This document shows, one piece after another, positions 1-4,668 of a stretch of 6,158 bases of DNA; positions within the stretch are counted from its first letter, which is position 1; each line of letters opens with the position of its first letter. Both the position numbers and the translations under genes were made by a program. Below the pieces are notes generated by a model that saw nothing but the letters and a program-made list of their open reading frames with translations, ran no database searches and was not told the origin of the DNA. The DNA is from Treponema sp. Its GTDB lineage: Bacteria; Spirochaetota; Spirochaetia; Treponematales; Breznakiellaceae. The stretch is taken from positions 1-6,158 of the forward strand of contig JAISOQ010000244.1 in assembly GCA_031275515.1 (NCBI GenBank). The letters are read 5' to 3'.

Positions 1-801
1 TATGTAGTAAAGGCAAAACAGGGCGAAAAGGAGGATCACGAACCGGGCCGCCCAATCGGAGAAGGAAGGGGGCCTGCCGCTGTACCAGGTCCGTTTTTTG
101 AGCTTGCCGAAACGCCGCAGGTCCATGGCGTTGGCGATGGTCTCCACCCGGCTAAAGGAGGTAAGGAGCAGGGGAACCAGGATGAGGGTCGTCTGGGAAA
201 GGCGGGTGAAAAGCCCCGCCCGTTTGGGGTCCAGTTCCATACCCCGGATCATCATGGAGTTTTTGATGTCCAGGAAGTTCCGCGCTATGTCCGGGATGGT
301 CCTGAAAGCCAGGGAGATGATGATGCAGGCCTTGTAGGGAAGGCCCATAGCGTTAAGCCCCGAAGCAAGTTCCGAGGGGGTGATGGCGAGGACAAAGACC
401 AGGGCCGTCGCAAGGGAGGTAAGGCGCTTGAAGAACATGGCTCCCACATACCAGAGGAGTTCCCGGGTCAGGTAGAACCGCTCGCTGAAACGGACCAGAT
501 AGGAGGCCGCCCCCACATGGGTCAGCCCCGAACCGGGCTTTATGAGGATGATCAGCAGGGAGCCGATGATCCCGGCGCTGACCGTCATGAAGCCGGCGAC
601 AAAGAGGATGGGTTTCCAGTTGGGCTTCATGGAGACTATGCCGGCAATACAGAGGAAAAACATAACCGCCATGACCCGCACATCGTAGGTCATGATGACG
701 AATACGGTCATAACGATGAACCCCGCGGCTTTGGTGGCCCCGTTGAGGCGGTGGAGTACCGAAGCTCCCGGATTGTAGTTGATCATGAACCGGTTATTCA
801 T
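1..801 (-). CDS. ecfT: ECF transporter transmembrane coupling protein EcfT (3' end outside window)
   Basis: EcfT is the membrane scaffold of an energy-coupling factor importer. It joins the ATPase pair to the substrate-binding S component. I translated 267 residues by hand from ATG at 801 with no stop before the window edge; the family is usually about 265-280 residues, so only a short tail should be missing. Hydrophobic stretches lie near residues 24-57, 63-87, 115-140 and 202-216, with another at 252-267. The two cytoplasmic coupling motifs that dock into the ATPases appear as MMIRG (183-187) and DLRRFG (227-232); the second has Arg where Gly is more usual. The start ATG overlaps the TGA of the ATPase gene (ATGA, 798-801), which implies translational coupling. 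AAAGG seven bases upstream can serve as ribosome binding site. Family call is firm; the substrate is set by the S component, not by this protein. Confidence 0.93.
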   Translation of the reverse strand, partial: MNNRFMINYNPGASVLHRLNGATKAAGFIVMTVFVIMTYDVRVMAVMFFLCIAGIVSMKPNWKPILFVAGFMTVSAGIIGSLLIILIKPGSGLTHVGAASYLVRFSERFYLTRELLWYVGAMFFKRLTSLATALVFVLAITPSELASGLNAMGLPYKACIIISLAFRTIPDIARNFLDIKNSMMIRGMELDPKRAGLFTRLSQTTLILVPLLLTSFSRVETIANAMDLRRFGKLKKRTWYSGRPPSFSDWAARFVILLFALFCLYYI

Positions 802-2528
802 GGCTTTGCCTTTAGCTCCTCCTCATAGGTGATATATCCCCTGATGCAGGGTTCCGCCTCCATATCCAGGGTTTCCGCCAGGGCGTGAAGGGACGTGGCC
901 TTGAGGTTGGCGGCCTCCACGATGCGGCTGTCCGAGAGGATGGCGAAGATGTCCCCGTCGGCCAGAATGACGCCTCCTTTCCCTTCGTCCCCGAACACAA
1001 CGGCCCGGTCGGTGCTTTCTATGGCCAGATGTATGTCGTGGGTGATGAAGATGACGGTCTTGCCGTATTCCCTGTTCAGGCGGTTGATGAAGGAGAGGAT
1101 CTCCGTGTAATGCCGGTAGTCCTGGCCTGCCGTAGGTTCATCCAGGATGAGGACTTCCGGCCCGGCGGCCAGGGCGGAAGCGATGGTGATCCGTTTCTTT
1201 TGGCCGTAGCTCACGGCGTCTACGGGCCAGTTCCGCATACGGTAGAGATCGCAGGTTTCAAGGGCCGTTTGGGTCATCTCCCGTATCCGTTCCTCCCCCT
1301 CCTTCCGCAGCCTGAGGGCCAGTTCAACCTCGTCCTTAATCGTATCCTTGACCAGCATCTGATTGGGGTCCTGCATCACGTAACCGATGACGCCGCCTAT
1401 TTCCCGGACCGTGAGGGACCGGGAGTCTTTCCCGTTAAGGCGTATGGTCCCCGAAGCGGGACGGCAGATGCCGCAGAGGAGTTTCGCCATGGTGGATTTC
1501 CCCGCCCCGTTCCGGCCTATAAAGGCGACCCGCTCCCCCTTCCGCAGGGAAAAGGAGGCGTCCTGTATTGCGGGATAGGGCCCCCCTTCGTCGTAGGCGT
1601 AGCGTACCTTTTCGACCCGGATGATCTTCTCCTCCAGGGAAGAGATGCGGGGGGGCGTTTCCCTGGCGAAGAAGGCACGGAGCTTCTCCCGGTTTTCCCC
1701 GCCTATCTCAAGGCGGCTGGAATCCCCCAAATCGGGGACTTGGGCAATATCGCAGCCGGCGTACTTCATGGCCGTAAGGTAAAGGGGCTCCCGGATGCCG
1801 TATTTCCCCAAAAGGCCGCTTCTGAGCAGGGCGTCAGGCGCCGTGTCCGCCGCGATTTCCCCTTTGTCCATGAGGATCACCCGGTCCACAGGCCGGAACA
1901 GCACATCTTCAAGCCGGTGTTCTATGATGAGGGCCGTACACCCCTGGCGCCTGACGATTTGGTCGATTAGATCTATGGCTGCGGTCCCGGTCTTGGGGTC
2001 CAGGGAAGCCAGGGGTTCATCAAAGATGAGGATGCCGGTATCTTCCCCCAATATGCCCCCCAGGGCGGCCTTCTGTTTCTGGCCCCCGGAAAGGTGGAAG
2101 GGGAGGGCGGCCAGAAAGTCCTCCATCCCCACGATGCGGCTGTTTTCCCGTACCTTCCGGCGCATCTCTTCCCGGGGAACGCAGTCGTTTTCCATGAGGA
2201 AAGCCATGTCCTCTCCCACCGAGAGGCCCACGAACTGGGCGTCGGAATCCTGCAGCGCCGTTCCCACATCCCGGCTCAGGGCGAAAACGGAAAGCTCCCG
2301 GGTCTCCCGGCCCTTTACCTTGCAGGAACCGGTAATCTCCCCGGAATAGGAAAAGGGAATGAGGCCGTTGACGCAGTTGGCCAGGGTGGTTTTGCCGCTG
2401 CCGCTGGAACCCAGGATAAGGACCTTTTCACCCTCGTAAATGGTCAGGGTGATGTTCTTGAGAGAAGGAAGGGTTTGGGCCTTGTACCGGAAGCTGAACC
2501 CTTCAAACTCTATGACCGGTTTTTTCAC
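798..2528 (-). CDS. ECF transporter duplicated ATPase (two fused ABC domains, YkoD/EcfA-EcfA' type)
   Basis: This 576-residue cytoplasmic protein fuses the two ATPases that power an ECF importer. Domain 1 has Walker A GSSGSGKTT (40-48), Q-loop Gln93, signature LSGGQ (147-151), Walker B ILIFDEP (166-172) with catalytic Glu171, and switch His204. Domain 2 has Walker A GRNGAGKST (338-346), Q-loop Gln386, Walker B VLILDEP (459-465) with Glu464, and His497. Its signature is SYGQKKR (440-446) instead of LSGGQ, so the two composite ATP sites are not equivalent. A linker of about 80 residues separates the domains. The start is GTG at 2528; AGAGG abuts it almost without spacing, so the start is less certain, but no better in-frame codon is nearby. 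It lies 16 nt after the S-component stop and overlaps ecfT by 4 nt. Fused ATPases of this kind are known in thiamine-precursor (YkoD) and UPF0397-linked systems; the latter fits the neighbour here. Confidence 0.95.
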   Translation of the reverse strand: MKKPVIEFEGFSFRYKAQTLPSLKNITLTIYEGEKVLILGSSGSGKTTLANCVNGLIPFSYSGEITGSCKVKGRETRELSVFALSRDVGTALQDSDAQFVGLSVGEDMAFLMENDCVPREEMRRKVRENSRIVGMEDFLAALPFHLSGGQKQKAALGGILGEDTGILIFDEPLASLDPKTGTAAIDLIDQIVRRQGCTALIIEHRLEDVLFRPVDRVILMDKGEIAADTAPDALLRSGLLGKYGIREPLYLTAMKYAGCDIAQVPDLGDSSRLEIGGENREKLRAFFARETPPRISSLEEKIIRVEKVRYAYDEGGPYPAIQDASFSLRKGERVAFIGRNGAGKSTMAKLLCGICRPASGTIRLNGKDSRSLTVREIGGVIGYVMQDPNQMLVKDTIKDEVELALRLRKEGEERIREMTQTALETCDLYRMRNWPVDAVSYGQKKRITIASALAAGPEVLILDEPTAGQDYRHYTEILSFINRLNREYGKTVIFITHDIHLAIESTDRAVVFGDEGKGGVILADGDIFAILSDSRIVEAANLKATSLHALAETLDMEAEPCIRGYITYEEELKAKP

Positions 2529-2544
2529 CCTCTGTATCCCGGTC

Positions 2545-3126
2545 TTAGGCCTCTTCCGTCAGGTTGCTCCGCTTTGCAAAACGCCTGGAAAGGAGGATGA
2601 GGATGGGGATGCCCAGGGCTACCAAAACAGCGGTGTTGGAAATCCCGGAGGCAAAAGCCTGGAGAAAGGTGATCTCCAGGTCCGAAGCGTAGAAAACGCT
2701 GGTGAGGATGGGGGTCACGATCCCGAAGGCCACGGCGTTCCCGACTATGGCGACGACGGCATAAATGACGGCGTGACGTACCTTGAAGATTCCTTCCCCT
2801 ATCTTCGCGCCGTACAGGGGCAGGGTCCCGATGAAGAGGCCCAGGACGCCGTTGCCTATGGACCAGTCGAACCAGAACCCCCAGCCGCCGATGAGGTCCG
2901 CCAGGACATTCCCCAGAAGCAGGGTGATGAAGGCCGGCAGGGAACCAAAGAGTCCGCCCACCACCACGGGAACGATCATGGCCGAGGTAAGCTGGGTGTT
3001 GGTGAATACGGGGATGCTGCCGTATACCATGAGTACCCCAAAAAGGGCCGCTCCTACCGCTGCCGAGACCAGAGTTTTTGTATTCCACTTGCCGAGAATG
3101 AGGGTGAAATAGTTTTCCTTTACCAT
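2545..3126 (-). CDS. ECF transporter S component, UPF0397 / ECF-ribofla_trS family
   Basis: This is the integral membrane substrate-binding subunit of the ECF importer. I chose ATG at 3126 (193 aa), because GGAG at 3133-3136 sits six bases upstream; the longer reading from TTG at 3138 would put that site inside the gene. About six hydrophobic segments are visible (near 17-37, 46-62, 63-80, 88-106, 119-145 and 155-181). Family features recalled from UPF0397 proteins are present: VGAALFGVLM followed by GSIP and NTQ (24-45), and the Trp-rich GGWGFWFDWSIGNG (80-93). UPF0397 members are often labelled riboflavin-type by Pfam name. Comparative genomics has instead linked this group to methionine regulation (names MtsT or MtsA, from memory), and the substrate is not settled. 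The SAM hydrolase 78 nt upstream supports a methionine or adenosyl link, which is inference. Confidence 0.88.
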   Translation of the reverse strand: MVKENYFTLILGKWNTKTLVSAAVGAALFGVLMVYGSIPVFTNTQLTSAMIVPVVVGGLFGSLPAFITLLLGNVLADLIGGWGFWFDWSIGNGVLGLFIGTLPLYGAKIGEGIFKVRHAVIYAVVAIVGNAVAFGIVTPILTSVFYASDLEITFLQAFASGISNTAVLVALGIPILILLSRRFAKRSNLTEEA

Positions 3127-3132
3127 AGTATT

Positions 3133-3136
3133 CTCC
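3133..3136 (-). promoter_or_regulatory. Ribosome binding site fixing the S-component start
   Basis: GGAG on the minus strand is followed by six bases and then ATG (3126-3124). This spacing favours the ATG over the in-frame TTG at 3138-3136, which overlaps the site. Confidence 0.75.
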
Positions 3137-3204
3137 AAGATTCCTATTATGTTGATAGATTTACTTAAAATTCATCTTAATCCTAATCTTCGTCCTGCCG
3201 CCTG

Positions 3205-4074
3205 TCAAGGCTGGTTTCCGGCAAGTTTATCAAACCGTATCTTCCAGTCCGCCCCGGCCTCAATACTGTAGGCATCAGTCATGCTTGCCTGGTTCAATCC
3301 CAGGAGCATATAGCCGGTGGACCCGTTGTAAACCACAGGTTCCCCTATGCCTGCATACCCGAAAGACCGGTGGTAGAGGACCGGTCTTTTGAATACCTCC
3401 CGGTTTCCCGCAGGGCTTTCCCGGGTAATGGTCACCAGAACCGAATCGCCGTAACCCAGCCCCAGGCTTTCAAAATCGGCAATGGTTATGTTGGTCGAAG
3501 GGTTCCCGAAGTGATGATCCGTCCCGGCTATGATCCCCTGGATAAAGCCCTTTCCTTTAACCGGCGGCTCCAGGGGAAAGACAAGGATCTCCTCAACAGG
3601 GTAGGCCGGGCCCACGCCGGAAAAGTCGATGATTCCCCCGGCCAGCCGCCCGGCGGTATAGGCAAAGAGGTCCCTGCCGTGGAAGGTGTTCATTTTATCC
3701 GTTCCAGGCCGGCGGTTTACCGTTTCGTCGATTTCCCGGACTTCATCTATCCCCAGCAGGGCCTTGACGTGGGTCAGGGTTCCGTTATCGGGGGTTATGA
3801 CGTACTGGCCGTTCCCGGTTTTAGCCGCGCAGGCCTTCCGGGCGGTTCCCACCCCCGGATCAACCACGCTCACGAAGACGGTCCCTGCGGGCCAGCAGGG
3901 CATGGTATAACTCAGGCAAAAGGAGGCCGCCCAGCTTTGGAATTTGGGGATAAGATGGCAGAGGTCCCGTACCTGTAAAGCGGGATCGATAGAGGCGATT
4001 ACCCCGTGCATACTGGAAACCGCCCCCCAGTGAAGCCCGAAATCGGTCTGGAGGCAGATGAAGGGTTTTTCCAT
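3205..4074 (-). CDS. SAM hydroxide adenosyltransferase (SAM hydrolase, DUF62)
   Basis: This protein is predicted to hydrolyse S-adenosylmethionine to adenosine and L-methionine, in the cytoplasm. From ATG at 4074 it has 289 residues, normal for the family. Visible family signatures are TDFG (10-13), VSVVDPGVGT (68-77), PDNG (95-98), TFHGRDLF (130-137), DHHFGN (186-191) and YGDS (208-211). The Asp-Arg-His triad that marks hydroxide transferases, as opposed to fluorinases and chlorinases, is present as Asp72, Arg79 and His132; the Asp-Arg spacing of seven matches the archaeal enzyme as I recall it. An in-frame extension to ATG 4155 is possible, but its codons overlap a good -10 box and add a non-homologous Pro/Arg-rich leader, so I reject it. 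No Shine-Dalgarno precedes 4074. It heads the ECF operon; similar DUF62-UPF0397 neighbourhoods occur in Firmicutes, from memory. Confidence 0.9.
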   Translation of the reverse strand: MEKPFICLQTDFGLHWGAVSSMHGVIASIDPALQVRDLCHLIPKFQSWAASFCLSYTMPCWPAGTVFVSVVDPGVGTARKACAAKTGNGQYVITPDNGTLTHVKALLGIDEVREIDETVNRRPGTDKMNTFHGRDLFAYTAGRLAGGIIDFSGVGPAYPVEEILVFPLEPPVKGKGFIQGIIAGTDHHFGNPSTNITIADFESLGLGYGDSVLVTITRESPAGNREVFKRPVLYHRSFGYAGIGEPVVYNGSTGYMLLGLNQASMTDAYSIEAGADWKIRFDKLAGNQP

Positions 4075-4081
4075 GATGAAA

Positions 4082-4110
4082 ATTATACGCCGGGTTATGG
4101 GGTTGGGCAA
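4082..4110 (-). promoter_or_regulatory. Sigma70-type promoter for the SAM hydrolase-ECF operon
   Basis: On the minus strand TTGCCC (4110-4105) is followed by exactly 17 bases and a perfect TATAAT (4087-4082). The start codon's A (4074) is eight bases past the -10 box, where transcription normally begins, so the mRNA would have little or no leader. No ribosome binding site is visible, which agrees with a leaderless transcript. Confidence 0.65.
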
Positions 4111-4185
4111 GTAGGCGGCAAATGGCGGATTCATCAGTTTGGATAGATTTTTCATTTTTTGGGGGGAAAGGGCTTGCCTGGCATC

Positions 4186-4214
4186 TTGCGCGAATCTTTC
4201 ATATCAGCTATACT
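4186..4214 (+). promoter_or_regulatory. Divergent sigma70-like promoter facing the heptamer array
   Basis: TTGCGC (4186-4191), a 17-base spacer and TATACT (4209-4214, 5 of 6 matches to TATAAT) form a plausible promoter. The next ATG (4221) begins seven bases after the -10 box, mirroring the layout of the hydrolase promoter on the other strand. The -35 box is only half conserved. Transcripts from here would run through the GGCTCCC array and could also reach the lipoprotein gene as a leader of about 450 nt. Confidence 0.45.
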
Positions 4215-4220
4215 ATTTTC

Positions 4221-4364
4221 ATGTTTCCGGCAAAGGCAGGCATAAAGACAGAAAACGGCTCCCGGCTCCCGGCTCCCGGCTCCCGGCTCCCGGCTCCCGG
4301 CTCCCGGCTCCCGGCTCCTATTTTACACAAAAGAACTCCGCGCGTCTATCTAACGAAACAGTAA
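4221..4364 (+). CDS. Possible leaderless small ORF containing the heptamer repeat (47 aa)
   Basis: ATG at 4221 sits at the expected transcription start of the promoter at 4186-4214, with no Shine-Dalgarno. It reads 47 codons to TAA. The first 12 residues are unremarkable, then the heptamer array is translated as a GSRLPAP-type seven-residue period, followed by a short basic tail. Because each unit is seven bases, gain or loss of one unit changes the downstream frame; one extra unit would fuse this start to the frame open to 4630. I recognise no homologue, and chance occurrence is quite possible. It is listed because its start position matches a promoter and because of the frame relation. Confidence 0.2.
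   Translation: MFPAKAGIKTENGSRLPAPGSRLPAPGSRLPAPILHKRTPRVYLTKQ
4257..4318 (+). repeat. Tandem heptamer array GGCTCCC x 8.9
   Basis: Eight perfect copies of GGCTCCC start at 4257, 4264, 4271, 4278, 4285, 4292, 4299 and 4306, followed by a partial GGCTCC (4313-4318). There are no mismatches across 62 bases, which indicates recent expansion by strand slippage. The array lies between two divergent transcription units. A seven-base unit shifts the reading frame at each change of copy number. Confidence 0.97.
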
Positions 4365-4410
4365 ATCCCCCGCTTTTTTATAAAAACACTTCATTTAGAG
4401 GCAAAAATAC

Positions 4411-4432
4411 GGTAAAGTCTTTAGATTTTACT
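4411..4432 (+). repeat. Near-palindromic hairpin, left arm GGTAAAGTCT
   Basis: GGTAAAGTCT (4411-4420) and AGATTTTACT (4423-4432) can pair over ten positions as RNA, with two G-U pairs. The separation is only two bases, so the realistic stem is about eight pairs with a six-base loop. The left arm also matches a second, distant partner at 4486-4495. Confidence 0.5.
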
Positions 4433-4495
4433 CCCGCGCCTTCAGGCTTCAACCCGCGCTCTTTGTTCCCTGTTCACTGGTTTTTAGACTTTACC
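4411..4495 (+). repeat. Perfect 10-bp inverted repeat with 65-bp loop
   Basis: GGTAAAGTCT at 4411-4420 is the exact reverse complement of AGACTTTACC at 4486-4495. The same left arm pairs imperfectly with 4423-4432, so the two stems exclude each other. A small CCCC-TTCA-GGGG hairpin (4495-4506) follows directly. Confidence 0.6.
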
Positions 4496-4513
4496 CCCTT
4501 CAGGGGCAAATAT

Positions 4514-4525
4514 GCCGCCGGCGGC
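4514..4525. repeat. 12-bp perfect palindrome GCCGCCGGCGGC
   Basis: This self-complementary GC-only dodecamer lies about 145 bp before the lipoprotein start. No T-run follows, so it is not a classical terminator. It may be a protein site or chance in GC-rich sequence. Confidence 0.5.
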
Positions 4526-4611
4526 CTCCGCAAATCCTTCTGCGCCAAAGGGAAAAAAGACGTAATCGAATTCGGCGGCGGCGTAACAAATTTACGAAGC
4601 AAAATTGTCTG

Positions 4612-4641
4612 TTACCCGCTTATGCGGTGAACATATATACA
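4612..4641 (+). promoter_or_regulatory. Weak candidate promoter for the lipoprotein gene
   Basis: TTACCC (4612-4617) is followed by TATATA (4634-4639, 16-base spacer) or TATACA (4636-4641, 18-base spacer). Transcription would start near 4646 and give a leader of about 23 bases with the ribosome binding site. The -35 box is poor, so this is tentative; the promoter at 4186-4214 is an alternative source. Confidence 0.3.
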
Positions 4642-4656
4642 TGAGCGAAAGGCTTG

Positions 4657-4662
4657 AAGGAG
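4657..4662 (+). promoter_or_regulatory. Ribosome binding site of the lipoprotein gene
   Basis: AAGGAG with six bases to ATG 4669 is a strong Shine-Dalgarno. It contrasts with the SAM hydrolase and the 4221 ORF, which have none, and it fixes the start of the lipoprotein. Confidence 0.85.
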
Positions 4663-4668
4663 TTTTGT

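Larger units (their letters stand above)
4319..4630 (+). other. Open frame after the array, possibly the out-of-frame body of a phase-variable or decayed gene
   Basis: The frame whose codons start at positions such as 4421 has no stop from before the array to TGA at 4628-4630, giving about 103 residues after the array. It holds two internal peptide repeats. LDFTP is encoded at 4421-4435 and 4484-4498. FRGK is encoded at 4394-4405 and 4499-4510. The four base differences between copies all fall at third codon positions and are synonymous. The second half has GC-rich third positions like the confident genes nearby. No start codon with a ribosome binding site serves this frame as sequenced, and I know no homologue. 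It could equally be a non-coding intergenic repeat element or a gene remnant. Confidence 0.25.

Noticed and set aside
885..1970. Long plus-strand open frame of 361 codons antisense to the ATPase gene
   Set aside because: It is the mirror of a well-supported double ABC ATPase with all motifs. High-GC codon bias leaves antisense frames open, and the translation shows no recognisable domain.
2094..3168. Overlapping plus-strand open frames (2094-2600 and 2440-3168) across the ATPase and S-component genes
   Set aside because: Both are antisense to clear transporter genes, lack a convincing ribosome binding site and have low-complexity, non-family translations.
3139..3204. Internal promoter or terminator between SAM hydrolase and S component
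   Set aside because: The AT-rich 66-78 bp gap has a CATAAT but no fitting -35 box, and no GC stem followed by a T-run. Nothing there argues against co-transcription.
3370..3978. Plus-strand 202-codon open frame antisense to the SAM hydrolase
   Set aside because: The minus strand carries all DUF62 signatures over the same bases.
4075..4155. 27-residue N-terminal extension of the SAM hydrolase from ATG 4155
   Set aside because: The family begins close to the TDFG motif, the extension has no ribosome binding site, and the promoter -35 and -10 boxes lie inside it.
4075..4200. SAM riboswitch upstream of the operon
   Set aside because: Looked for because of the methionine theme. The promoter sits directly at the start codon, leaving no leader, and no multi-stem SAM-I-like layout is visible.
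4257..4318. CRISPR array
   Set aside because: The heptamers abut with no spacers; this is a simple tandem repeat.
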